In this document: positions 11,045 through 23,300 of the stretch, piece after piece
Layout: each line of letters begins with the position of its first letter
How positions within the stretch are numbered: position 1 is the stretch's first letter
Assembly (NCBI GenBank): GCA_030562195.1
Contig: JAUJPP010000005.1
Location: 31,669,106 to 31,733,105, forward strand
Reading direction: 5' to 3'
From: Nipponacmea schrenckii
Taxonomy: Eukaryota > Mollusca > Gastropoda > Lottiidae
Length of the DNA stretch: 64,000 bases
Notes under the pieces: generated by a model
Database searches by the model: none
The model's input: the letters and a program-made list of their open reading frames with translations, nothing else
What the model was told of the DNA's origin: nothing
Program-made: the position numbers and the translations under genes

Positions 11045-11062
11045 TTCCCGGACAAGCCCCCA
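11045..11062 (-). other. Primer binding site, tRNA-Pro type
   Basis: On the coding strand the sequence TGGGGGCTTGTCCGGGAA starts four bases after the 5' LTR. It differs at two positions from the well-known tRNA-Pro primer site TGGGGGCTCGTCCGGGAT. This fixes the element's orientation. Confidence 0.85.
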
Positions 11063-11066
11063 ATTC

Positions 11067-11629
11067 TGTTATGGGCCAGAAATACCCAAAAGTATGCTAG
11101 CAAAAATAAAAAAAGTCAATGAAATAGTTTACAATAATTCATATTAATTATCAAGAAATAGCTTAAAACTTAATTACAAAAATGTCATGACAAAGTGTTA
11201 ACTTACAAAAATCTTATTCCACATATAATGTTAAATCCACATTAATAATTAATTATCCTAAATTCAAGTTATTTCACAGTCATCGCATCCGATCAAGCAC
11301 ACAAATCCTTAGTTTCCCACATGTAAACAATTAAGAGCGCTGTAACATATCTAATCTAATAATCAGACAAATGCCCTTATATATATTTAAGTTTTCTATA
11401 AAGTTCTAATCCAGAATGCCCTATAACATTCAGGGGAGTTCCAGAACATTCTATGACCAAATATGGCACTACTACAATATAAAAAAAATAAAAGATTAGC
11501 ATTCCAGAACGTTCTACAATAATCTTGAACATTTTACCTTGAATGTTAAAAGATTAGACAAGAACAAAACTTTAGCAAATTCAAATAAACACTATTTGTA
11601 TATAATAAATTAATAAGGCATACTTAACA
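11067..11629 (-). repeat. 5' LTR of the Gmr1-like element
   Basis: A 563-bp repeat with the same TGTTA/TAACA termini as the copy at 5613. It is followed on the plus strand by CATT, the second copy of the target duplication, and then by PLE-1 coding sequence. Confidence 0.93.
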
Positions 11630-11856
11630 CATTGGATAATTTGGAACAGCATCTTCACAAATGGATTGGTGTCATGTCGTTGTCGATGATGTAACTGTTG
11701 GACATTTGGTCGATGATTAGGATGGGGCCTATAATACTGTTGCTGCTGCTGATGATGATGATGATGATGAAACTGTGCTGGATGTCTCTCAAAATAACGG
11801 GGCTGACGATAAAAATGTCTTCTTCTTTGAAAGTCCCAATTAGATCGGACTTCCAT
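11630..11856 (-). pseudogene. PLE-1 N-terminus, His/Gln-rich, cut by the LTR insertion
   Basis: A reading frame opens at ATG 11856 with MEVRSNWDFQRRRHFYR. It has a run of six histidines and five glutamines, and reaches the LTR boundary in the codons for FQIIQC. The same frame resumes at 5612 beyond the LTR element after one copy of CATT is discounted. This shows the LTR element split a continuous PLE-1 frame. No domain is recognised in this piece; the basic and aromatic composition would fit nucleic-acid binding. Confidence 0.75.
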
Positions 11857-11983
11857 ATTAGCACACTTTTATAGTTTATATGATATATAATAAAACGATA
11901 ACAACTTACACAAAAACAAAATATGAATATGACTCCTCAATAAATGCGATCCGGATTTCGCTATTGTAGCTTCTTCAGGCATA

Positions 11984-14223
11984 AGTTTTAGTTTTCGATT
12001 GATTGATGGCCATCGAATTATCATGACACCACTGAACAATTTTATTTGTTTCGGATTGAAGAACAGAGTTTAAGGTGCAAATATCTAAAGATGATGAATA
12101 TACAGTAGTATCATCTGCAAACAGATCACAGTTACACGTTAGATGAAGTGGAAGATCATTTATGAATAAATTGAATAATAAGGGTCCTAAGATAGATCCT
12201 TGAGGTACACCAGAAGTAATACATTGAAAAGTCGATTGGTTTTGGCCAATGGAGATACACTGTTTTCTATTAGTAAGGTAGGATTTTAAAAATGCTAGAA
12301 GATCATTGGATAAATTATAGAAATTTAACTTCTCTAAAAGCATATTGTGATTTACCATGTCGAAAGCTTTACGAAAATCGAAGAATATTAATCCAGTAAG
12401 CATGTTACTATTAAGAGAATCATAGATATTTTCGGTTATATTGGTTAGTGCTGTGTGACAGGAACTATTCGGGATTGTTTTGAATATAAAAGGTTATGGT
12501 TAGTTAAGTAACAGTTCATATGAAAATGAAAATGTTTTTCTAGTGGTTTAGAGAGAGCTTGTAGAATTGATATAGGTCTGTAATTGCTTGCCAAATTTTT
12601 ATTGCCAGATTTATAAAAGGGTAATACTTTTGCCTGTTTCAAGACATCTGGGAAAATATTCTTATCAATACACAGGTTAAAATTAATATATAAGTGAGGA
12701 AATAACTAAACACACTGGCACCAACGTTTAGAAAAAAAGCATTGACACCATCAAGACCAACTGCTTTTGATGTGTCTAAATTAGAAAGGTATTTGCAGAC
12801 ACCAGCAGTATTCATAAAAGGTATTTGACAAGCAGCAGTTTTTGATGGAATGCGACTTTTAACAAAATCGTTTATAACACGAGCATTAGAAGTACTTGAA
12901 GAATTTGAAGCGGTACTCAATAAATTTTGAGCAACATTTATAAAGTAATCGTTAAAAGTCGGGATCAATAAGAGGTGTAGATTGTGAACTATTAAGACCA
13001 GCTGCATTATTTATAGCTTTCCAAATATTTTTACTATTCTTTCTATCAGATACTAATGATTCTAAATATTTCCTTTTACTAGATCTTATTGCAGTTTTAA
13101 CTGCGTTTCGAACCTTTTTATATTGAAGATAGTCGCCTTTCTTTTTAAGATAATCCCGGTGATGTATTAAATCAAAAATCTCTTTAGATAACCATGCAGG
13201 TTTAGAAATATTTCTGACACGTTTTATTTTGAACGGACCATGTCTATTAAGGATAGGATGTAGTAATTCATAAAAAATAGAAAGTGCTAAATTTGGATCC
13301 TTATAATTATATAGCATATCAAAAGGCGCTGTTTTTAACTCTTTCAAGAATGCTTCGTTATCGAATTTTTTGAAAGACCTGTAGGTTATTGTTATATGTT
13401 TATTTTTAGGGAAAGTGACACCTTTTTTCTGCCAGGTAAAGCATACTGGATAATGATCAGAAGAGGCAAAGCATGGGACTTTGGTTTCTTTTACATGATC
13501 AGGATTAGAGACAATAATATGATCAAGAGTGTTTTAGATTTATCAGTAACGCGTGTAGGGGTTGTGACAATTTGACTTAAACCAAAGGTCCCTAAAAGAT
13601 CGGTCCAATATTTATTTCGATTCTTAAATAGATCGATATTTAAATCACCTAACATACAGATTTCATTTTGCGTACTCCCGGCAGCTTCTATCATTTTATG
13701 GTGGAAGCTGGATTTCGATAAATACAACAAATAAGAATAGGTTTCGACTTTTTTAAGATTAATTCTATCCATATGGCTTCAATATCACTATGTTCAAGAT
13801 CTTTTCTCCGATTGCAGATAAAATTGTCCTTAATGTAAAGTAGCGTTCCAGAGGAACTTAGACTTGAACTATCTTTTCTAAATGGTGTATGGTAACCGGT
13901 AATAATTAAATCATTGTCATCCACCGAAGTAGAGAGATGTGATTCATGTAACTGTTACGTTGGAATTATCACTAGACTGCTGCATTTTTATAGAAAATAA
14001 GATCAGATATAACCGATTTGTACAATAGATGATAAACCGTATTTGATTTGTATTGGATAACAATTGAAGTAGAATAGTGGGTGTAGTCAGATATCAAAAA
14101 ATCAGAGTAGTTGATAATCGACTTGTTTAAAGATATTTCTGAGTCTTTTAAGGTATCATAAGTTAAGTTGCAGGATAGTTCATTAGATGAGAGATCCATC
14201 GTTTGATCTGAGTTCAAAGTCAT
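11984..14223 (-). mobile_element. LINE retrotransposon, 5' part (AP-endonuclease and reverse transcriptase)
   Basis: Minus-strand blocks in order are: HLSTSVDDNDLIITGYHTPF and GTLLYIKDN (about 13945-13830), IEAIWIEL, CCIYRNP, and MLGDLNIDLF (about 13650), all from an apurinic-type endonuclease. Then come AWLSKEIFDLIHHRDYLKKK (about 13190), the RT blocks SNYRPISILQALSKPLEK (about 12570), FFDFRKAFDMVNHNMLL (12390), SGVPQGSILGPLLFNLFIND (12210) and FADDTTVYSSS (12110), ending INQSKTK at the PLE-1 junction. This is a CR1/Jockey-group LINE. Frameshifts and stops occur at about 12440, 12640, 12950 and 13490. The 5' end is uncertain; an 83-codon frame at 13972-14223 may belong to it. Confidence 0.85.
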
Positions 14224-15044
14224 ATTGAAGGCCGGGAGACGAAGCTAAATTGAGTAAATCTGGCAACACTGCCAATAATAAACCGTATTACGGTTGTCGT
14301 CATTGTCAAAAATATAAATCAAATGACTTTTAAATCATGATTCTGTACACTTAACTTCGAATCGTTAAAATTAACCACAATAAGTTCATTTTAGTTTAGT
14401 GTATGTGGACAAAAAAAACAAATATAACATCATTCTGCACTGTTGACAATTACGACAATTCCGCGCATGGGCAGAAAGTCCTTTCAAGCAGACGAAAAAA
14501 TAAAAGTTTGATCGCCCTTTTAATGAGATATCCATGTTATGAATTAAAAAATCTTCCGAAAATAATAAATTGTCAAATCAAGACTATGAAATGCTCCTAG
14601 GCATCTTGAATCCAATGAATTGTCACATTTAGTCGGAGATCTCTGAGAGAAAGATCCGATGAATTACAGAGTTGCCAGAGTTTAGCCACTAGCAGAAAAA
14701 TCGTACACCTAGAACAATTATGTTATTTGTACATTATGACCCAGGGGATGCATCAAATGCATAACACATGTGCAAATGGTCCTACTGTTGAGGCCGAATT
14801 GGGCCTGGGAGGGGGTCGAACAGACTTCGGATGATTCCGCATTCTGACCTGATCGGTCACCGATAATATTACTCTTCACAACAGCCACACCGCAATATAA
14901 GTTACGAAAATAACACATAGTTGTGCAATAACAACCAACAATGTCACTATGAAACCGTTCAATGTTGATAATTCTGCTAATACCAAATTACAAATGCATA
15001 TTTAGGAAAAATTTTACTCTCTTGTTATCATCTTCTCCGTGAGC
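14224..15044. other. Non-coding stretch between the LINE and the right inverted arm
   Basis: I see no gene here. The open frames present are short, lack domains and have the composition of random AT-rich DNA. A moderately GC-rich patch at 14775-14880 (GGCCTGGGAGGGGGTCG) contrasts with its surroundings and may be LINE 5' leader or older repeat. Confidence 0.4.
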
Positions 15045-15225
15045 CGCCATCTTGCCTAATCAAAATCAAATCTACCAAACCACCTCGCTAGTAGGGTTGG
15101 TCGATTAGGCTAATCGATTTGAATTATAGTTAAAACAAATACGTCGATTAGCATAATCTGATTTTATTAGTGTGTGAAACAAATACATATCGGGCCTAAT
15201 CAAATCCGATTTGCTTGAAACAAAC
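15045..15225. repeat. Right arm of the inverted repeat flanking the retroelement nest
   Basis: GATTTGCTTGAAACAAA at about 15207-15224, TAATCAAATC blocks and GCCGCCATCTTG at 15044-15055 are inverted versions of elements at 1037-1140. Internal motifs such as AAAACAAATACGTCGATTA also match the left arm in direct orientation (near 1112), so the arms are themselves made of short palindromic units. Confidence 0.45.
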
Positions 15226-17356
15226 ATGCTTTTAAAGACCAGCGAGGACGTTTTTCTCTTCGGAAAAAAAACAATAAATAAAGAAAACGCTGATATGTAT
15301 GTTGAATATTACCCACTTCCTATTTGATATATAAAATTAAAAACCTCAGCCTCTGGTCTAAGGGGTGCAACTCGTGCTTACAAACTTAATCAGGCGGCAA
15401 CCATTGAGATGGGCTTTCTATTTGTAAAATTTGTACAGGAAGACCATCTTTAAAATCAGTAACGTAATTTTCCCAGATTTGCTATGAGAGGAACTTTTCA
15501 AAAATTACACACTCATGTCTTCATATTTAATTACCCTAAACTTGACTTTTTTACTAATAAGTGGACAAAACTATAAGCGACCCTTTTCCTGGACAGAAAT
15601 AAATATCTGAAGCACTGACAAAATGTTTCTATTGTCGTCGCATCAAAACACCATGTATGGAATATTGTATTATATTTAAAATAGATTTTATGAACATTTA
15701 GTTAACAATGTAATATATTTATAAACAATCAGAGTTAAATATATATTATGCAAATTTGGAACACGAATACATATCTTATAACGCCCAAGCTGTTATTTCA
15801 TAACATACAATATCTGTCGATAAACTAAATTTGGTATTAAAAATTGCTCTTGCTCCTGCAAAATAGTGTATGTTTCAGAGGTGACAAGATCATGCTTACT
15901 TTTCTCGGAATATGTTAGACAATTTAGTTTGAGTGAGATTGCATAATAAATATTTTGTCGAAAACTATGTACATTTAAAAATTTACATGGTAAATATATA
16001 GGTGTAAATATTCATATATCATGCTACAGTTTAATGGAACGGATCTCTTTATAAGGCGACTTCTAGGAATTATTCAAAAAATTAGAAAATAGATTACTTC
16101 AAATGAACGGATTTTGAAAAAGGCAAATAGGCTACATTGGAACGGACTTTCTGCATAAATTGTTCATTTAACCAATAAATAGTACAAAATATATGTATTC
16201 TTAAAAATTGTAGTTGCATTTATTTACAGTTTTTTTTACCACTATTGTGTCAAACCGTATAGGCCTATTAATGTAAGGCAACTTTAACGTGCATAATAGG
16301 CGTTTAATATAATTCGTTTCTTTTCACTTGCCCTTTCAAATTTAGAAAACTAAACAAATAATAATGTATAATCTAAAAAATTCTTCTTAAACATAATATC
16401 TACAATGGAAATGGCAGGATATATAACTTGCATGATTTATATAATATTTTGGTAAACGGTATCATTATGGTCAAAATGAGATTCAAAATAAAACATAAAA
16501 ATTGAGCAAAGGCAAATAAACATTTATCACTTCTCAATCACAGCGTTTCTAAATAGAACACAATAGATACATATTGCCTACAAAATACGATACAATCTTA
16601 TTCTTAATTCTTACCCTTCAGTTTTTCTAAAAATATTAGAGTTAAAATAATCATAAACAAATATGCTAGAACTTACAAAAAAAGATCGTATCACTGTTTT
16701 CTCTCTATAAAATAGAATTCATCATAACGATATGTACAATATCGACATTAATTAATTTGTTATTTGATAGTTAGTAAAACAAAATAAAAATTATGGATAC
16801 TGATCGCATCATGAATATAAGGCAATACTATTTACAAGGAATGTCTTTTATTCTCTTTAAATATATTCCAACTGCTTATGTTGTATCCTAAGTAAGCAGG
16901 TTACAAACCACATCCAATGAGTGAAATATATCTAAGTTTTGAATTGTTGTTTTGTCCTTTGGTACCAGCCCAAATATACAACAGTATCAAACACTGATGA
17001 ACGCCATGTAAATAGGCTACACGTTTCTTTTTCGTTCAACATACCACACGAAATAGCATTATAATCTTCACTAAATTTATATTTCAAGTGTATTATGCTT
17101 TTGTCTTATAAATTCCATCCGATTTAAATCACCTGAAACATTGATTACATTATAATTTTTACACCACTATCCAGTTTGTTCTTTTTGTTTTTTTTAAATT
17201 ATATTCCGAACAAAATGCTGTAATGCTGTGGATCACTATTCAAACAAAAATCTTCGTCTATTTGATACTTCTATTGTCTTGTTAAAAGTCCAAAACTTGT
17301 GACACTAAATTTTATATTCCCCGAGTATAATTCTTTCAAATTCATATTTAAACTCG
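15226..17356 (-). other. AT-rich 3' flank and probable 3' UTR of the receptor gene
   Basis: No coding potential is evident. The stretch lies directly downstream of the receptor stop codon on the minus strand. TTTATT at 16847-16852 reads AATAAA on that strand and could be a polyadenylation signal for a UTR of about 0.5 kb; others occur further on. Where the transcript ends cannot be decided. Confidence 0.4.
16847..16852 (-). terminator. Candidate polyadenylation signal of the receptor gene
   Basis: AATAAA on the minus strand, 505 bases past the stop codon. It is the first canonical hexamer I noticed downstream, in AT-rich sequence where chance matches are common. Confidence 0.3.
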
Positions 17357-20300
17357 TCACACCTGGGAGATTCTGGCTTCAACAGCCCCAACGGCACCAC
17401 CAATTCCACGATCGATGTTCATCATAGGGGAATCGTTGGAGGATTCTCTAGGATATGGAACCCCAGAGGAAACCATACTTATTCCGCGTGGTCCAATGTC
17501 CCTATTGAGCACTGGTGATTGGTGGGCTTTTCTGGACAAGACTGGGCTATTTACATCATTCATGGGTTCTGATGTGTTTTGCTGTAAGACAGGAAGCTCT
17601 GAAGATGTTCTTTGTGGTAAATGTGGTATATTTTGACGAGGTGGTTTTGGGATTTTATCTATGTTTCTCTGGCGAAGGATTGTATGCGGTTCAGTCTCAG
17701 ATGGTGATATTCGCTGAGGAGATTGATTTGGGTTTGATGATAAAGAGATACTTTGAAAACTGTGTGTCGGTGACATCTCGTAAGGTGTACCAGCAGTCTG
17801 TGAGCTCCTGTCACTATGGTTAGGAGACGTTAATGGTTGTTGATGTTGCACTGGAGAAGAGTGGTTATTAGTTTCTGGAGGAGTAACAACATCGCTGTAC
17901 TCAACTTGTTCTTCAGGTAACTGCTGGTTTGAAGGCGTGTAGGGGACTTGAATCGGCAAGTGAAATCCTCGAGTGGCCTGATGAATTCTTGGTTGTTGTC
18001 CATTACCCATAAGACTTCCATGTCGGTTTGGATCTTCCATATACATCTGATCGCCGTAGTACTGAGATAGAGGTGACGATAGAGTATGTGATGTTGGTCT
18101 CTGGACTATTTGTGTAGGGTTAGATAGATCTGAAAGTCGCGCGTTTGCTTGTTGAGTTAGGTCGGGTTTGACTGGGGACAAGCTTCCGGGTGTCAAGCTA
18201 CCCAGAATTCCACCTTGTGGCGATTGGCTACTAAGGATAGATCCATTGGCATGAAGATAATGGTCATCGTGGATAAAAGCCTGGTTGTTGATACCAATAT
18301 TATTCAAACTTCCAAGTGAGTTTAGACTTGGATTCACAAATTTTATCGTCTCCTGACCAGGATGGTATCGGGCTCTGTCAAATTGTCTGTTCTGATAAGG
18401 TATTCCCTCTCGGACGGGCTCATACATGTGCTGGTTCTCCACAGCTTGCATCTGTTTCTTCAAAGCTGAAATAGTAAAAAGATCTTGATAGGATAGATGC
18501 AGATAAATAATGAAGATCCTTTGGCTTTTCTAAAGTCTTTATTAAGGTGTCGATAACAACAGAGAAGAGAACTATCGTATGTGTTAAGTCTTCAAGTCGG
18601 AATGCCGGTTTCGAACATGACAGGTTACTAATTGAATACACTTACCTTCCAACTTCCTTTTGAAAACGGAACATGTGGCTAATAGACTCGGAATTAAAGC
18701 CAGTATTAATACACAAACCAGAATTATGAGAATTATATCTGGTATTCGAAATTGTTCATGTATTTGCTGTGAGGTTGCTGCAGGGCTTGGTGAAACAGAA
18801 GGGGTGACAACTTTCCGTTGGCATTTCTCACAACGATTGTTTTCACACCCAGACTGTACGTTAGTTAACAGATCTCCAAGTTCATTGTAAAATTTAAGTC
18901 GGTCTTTATGAAGAGTCAGTCCACGATTGTTGTAATATCCAACCTGAAAGAGATATGGAAATGTCAAGAAGACCAATTTATAGTTCAATCCTGATGAACC
19001 GATTTATTGAAACATCACACCTGTGTTTACTGTGATTGCTGTCAAGAAATCATAAGGGAATGAGTGCCCTGTCAGATGAGCCTCAGGATCATCGAAATAG
19101 GGGTTAAAGTAAAGTTTAATCGCTACTTACCTCTTCATACACTAATTCGGATTTTTGTTGAATGTTATAAATCTTAAATCCAAGCTCACCATTACCATTA
19201 TCATCAAACAATCGGAAGTAGGAATCTGACGCTTTGGTCTTGAGCTCAATATTCCTAATGTTCTCCAATACCATGGAGCTATACTTATAGAAAAAATTAC
19301 ATGGAAATGGAACATCTTTACAGATGTCTGCTTTTGTTTTCTTCATTGACTCGGTAACAGCAAATACAGCACTACGGACATGAGCCACTCTCTGATCCTC
19401 CAAATGTTCACCAAGGACCTTCTCGGTAAGTCTTAAGGAAGAGGAACACTGACTATCAAACACATTATTAAAGTTTCCTTTTAAGTTACATTTAAAAAGA
19501 TGTTGCCAAAATTCACTGAACCACGGGTTATACTGAGTATTTTTTAGGTTCCTTGCCAACATATAAGATCTAAATTCTTGGGTTTCAACCTGTGGTGATG
19601 CAAGATCAAGTGTAAGAGTTCCTCGGGCAGCTTTGCCGCCGTCCAGTAACAATTGTTGTTTTGTTCCCCACTCTTCACTGGCAAGGAATATGAAGTCTTC
19701 GTAATCTTGACCACTGTTTAAAATTTTTATTACGTCTGAGTACCTTGTGTCAATTCCGAAAAATACCACAATTTTAGCTTGCCGATTTTTGAGTTCTAGG
19801 ACTGTTTTGTACAAAGCTGATTCATCTGTATTAGTTTCACTGATAGGCATGGGTTCTCCGACACACACACCGTTTTCTTCGGCAACCTTTACAAACTGAT
19901 CTTTCCCCTTGGTGCCATAATTGTTAGCAACAAATAATATATCAACATATTCCCACCCCATAGCTTGAATCACGGCGACCATTGCTTCAGCTTGGTCCTT
20001 ATCACTTGGAACCGTTCGGATGAAGTACGGAAAGTTTGTTCTATCATCCAAATCAGGAGTCGACGCCGCGTATGATACTACAGGGATATTCAAAGGAGTG
20101 AAAAACTGAGCCACAGGAATGGTTACTCCACTAGATAAAGCCCCTATGACACCAACAACCTTATTCCATGGAATGAGTTTGGTAAACATTCCTTTGGTGG
20201 CTTCAAAGCTGCTGAAATAAGTGGACAGTGTCGTGGCTATCTTCAAAGGATTGTAACAATCGTCGAAGGCGATTGCTCCAAATTCGATACCAGTGTTAGA

Positions 20301-23300
20301 CTTGGCTTTTTCTACTGCATGAAGAAATCCTTCTAAAAGTACTGTATCGCTAGAGACATTTCTAAAACCACCACACCCAAAGCGTCCATCGGGATCTCTC
20401 TCGTGCAAGGAAAATATACCAACGATGTATACTTCTCCTTCGATTAAAATCATAGGAGTTTTGGAATCGTCTATACAACTCTTGCAATGTTTTAAACAGG
20501 CGGAGTTAGGTGGATTTAAACCGGTAACTTCACTCCCGTCGGCAGCTTGAAATTTTATACGCGGTTTGTCGAGATACAGCACCCCATCTGTAAAGTTACC
20601 AACTTGATCAAACTGAAATTAGACAGAATTCCACTTCAATAACAATATAAACAAAAGTTTATATCGTGAGTTATCTTTAAGGGTTTATTATTGGCAAAAT
20701 GAGAATGTGTTGATATTCTACAAAGTAAAATTCATAACAAAAATATTTAAAGGGATAATAGGTTTTAGAATGAAAATAAAATTTGAAAATGTTAAACATG
20801 GTCAATAAGAGTTCTATTTAAAGGTTAATATACCTGCTGCCATAAATAACATAAAAAAAATAAATATCAAAAAAAAAAAAGATATTATCCATAAAGATGC
20901 ATTGGACAATCGAAAAACGCTTAGTTTTGTGAGTTTTCCAGATATTAAGGGATTCTGTTACTTTACACCTGGTAGGTTCACTGGTGAATATAATATTGAC
21001 CATTCTTGAGAGCTACATTTTATGTTCAAGCTGAGACGCAATATCCCTTTAAACGACGAATTGTATAATATTATACTTACTGATTTCGTCTTCGACAAGT
21101 AAGAGTTGACAATGTAAGATACTGACAGTGGAGTGACGTCCCCTGTTTCACTAAATCTGAAGTTGCGGTTCTTATTTGTTGCATATGACGCCGGTATAAA
21201 CTTTGAGTCAATTTTTGAGTAATCCACTACTACGTTTCTTACATAGTCAATCAGCTTCCCTTGTTCAATATCTTTCTTTAAATCGGCACATATAGATTTT
21301 TTGTTTAAACACCTGCGAGTGTGAGCATCTTTTAGTGCTGTTAATAGTGCAAAAACAGCATCAATAGTCAAAGACACATAATCAGTATGTTTAGTAGATG
21401 GGACTGGCAAAGTGTTCTTTTGTAAATATTCAGAAATAATAATGTCTTGGACGATATTGTTTTTGACATCTTTTAAATGTTCCACATAAAACTGCGAAAA
21501 TTCTGGCATCTGAATGGTGAACGGAGAAAGGGTTAGTGCATTTGTTATAATGTTTTTGTTCGTAGCGAAGACATCAAGGTTTTGTCCAACGGCTTCTGAC
21601 ATGATCCAACGGAAGTTCCTTGTTTTATCTTCTGTGATACTGTGGAAATAGAACATCAAATTTTCAGCCGTGTCCCTCTGCCCAAAATAAACCACAGCCA
21701 GTGTGTTGTCTTGGGCATTAAAAGATGTACTTCTCAGTTCGATAACAATACTGGCTAAATTATCCTGTTCAATTGCTAAGGAGACTGCAATGCAGATCTT
21801 TTCCTCTTTTGCCCGTTCCAGTAATCTATCCTTACCATGTTTTCCGTAAGGATCAGGTGAATATATGACTGCAATGTACGACCAGTGAAATTCTTTCAGG
21901 ATCTGAATGATCGCCTACAATAAAACAAATATATCAATGTTTTTCGAGAAAGCTACGTGACATTGGAATATCTTACTGGAAACGATCGCAATATTCGGAA
22001 AATTTATATGCATATTCTTCCTTTTTAATATCTGAACCTCTGTTAATATTCTAGATGTAATCTGTACATGGTGATGTTGTGGCGCTTATTTGAGTATGAA
22101 AATTATTATTAATTTTATTTATTGCAAATGCTAAGTGTTCTAAAAGGTAAACCTACCTCAACTTGATGTGAATCAGATGGTGCCGTTCGAAAGAGATTTG
22201 GATGGAGTGTTTTGTTACTAAAACTGTCCAAAGTAGCTGATGAAGATATTATTGGTAAGTCTATATCTTTCATTAGTTCACTTACAATTTCTGCTGTTGG
22301 ACTTCGACTCGGACCAATAATACCTGAAATAAGCAAAAGTAAGCCAAGTTGTCATGGGACTCGAATCACAGCAAATGGCTATAGGACTTAGTCCAGTAAA
22401 ACATTTACGAATTTAGTCCGTTCTTTTTTTAGAAATCCTCATTCTCTCTTCCTAGGGACTAATTGACGAATTACAGCAAATGGCTATAGGACTAAGTCCA
22501 GTAAAACATGTACGAATTTAGTCCCTTCTTTTTTAGAAATCCTCTTTCTCTCTTCCTAGTGACTAATTGACGAATTACAGCAAATGGCTATAGGACTTAG
22601 TCCAGTAAAACATTTACGAATTTAGTCCCTTCTTTTTTAGAAATCCTCTTTCTCTCTTCCTAGTGACTTATTAACTAATTTTTGTGATTTATGTGAACAA
22701 ATCCAAAGTACTCATATTCCCTAGAGGACTTTTAACTCGCAACCATATATTCAATATTAATTCTGTTAACTTGGAAATAGTTAGTGAATATATTTATCTT
22801 GGTTTACTGTTTTTTTCAAAATGTAAAATTTGATCGTGCTGTTAAACAAATTGTTTCTCGGAGTAGAAAAGCCCTTGGTTCCCTTCTTTCTAGCTTGAAA
22901 TCGCTACACTTAAGCGTCACAAACAAGTGTCTTCTTTTTCAATCATTGGTAGTCTCTATTCCATCATGCCTGTGAAGTGTTGGGCACTTCGACCTGTAAA
23001 CCGTTGGAAGGTATACAAAACTCTTTTGTACGCTATATTTTAAATTTCAGCAAATCCACTCCACTCGTCGCTACTTTAGACGAACTCGGAAGTTTTCCTT
23101 TATATGTCAAGCGTAAGGTCGTAAAAATGTATTTTTATCGTCGATTTTGATCCTTTCCGTCATTGCACAAAATGAACCAACTAATGAATTCGCGAACTAA
23201 CCCTGAGCTTCTAAGTTTAGGTAGATTTATTTTCGATGCTTTCAAGCTTAGATGTTCAGTGTTGAATTGACCTATCTGGTATCACAGTCAGTTTGTTCAT

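Larger units (their letters stand above)
5613..11629 (-). mobile_element. Gmr1-like Ty3/gypsy LTR retrotransposon (gag-PR-INT-RT-RH)
   Basis: A 6017-bp element bounded by two 563-bp LTRs starting TGTTA and ending TAACA, with a CATT target duplication (5609-5612 and 11630-11633). The primer site lies at 11045-11062 and the polypurine tract at 6176-6186. The coding order on the minus strand puts integrase (8930-7609) before reverse transcriptase and RNase H (about 7600-6328). That is the order of the Gmr1-like clade and the reverse of ordinary Ty3/gypsy. The LTRs differ at only about 8 to 10 positions by eye, so the insertion is recent. The coding region still carries stops and frameshifts, so this copy is not autonomous. 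It sits inside PLE-1's N-terminal reading frame. Confidence 0.93.
2050..11983 (-). mobile_element. Penelope-like element (PLE-1), about 3.9 kb, split by an LTR retrotransposon
   Basis: This segment interrupts the LINE. Its own sequence is 2050-5612 plus 11630-11983, about 3.9 kb once the LTR element is removed. Coding order on the minus strand is a His/Gln-rich N-terminus (11856), a Pro/Ser-rich SGNH-like region, reverse transcriptase and GIY-YIG endonuclease. A short AGT is shared at both junctions with the LINE (2047-2049 and 11984-11986), which fits a short target duplication. The upstream end carries CTGAAGA..GCGAAA, which resembles a hammerhead ribozyme core and is discussed separately. 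The element is inactive: it has several stops and frameshifts. Confidence 0.85.

Noticed and set aside
11581..11629. Extension of the His/Gln-rich frame into VKYALLIYYIQIVFI
   Set aside because: This part is read-through into the 5' LTR, not part of the original protein.
17415..17823. Plus-strand open frames of 73 and 102 codons opposite the receptor tail
   Set aside because: They are antisense shadows of the long, compositionally biased last exon and have no domain, signal or splice support.
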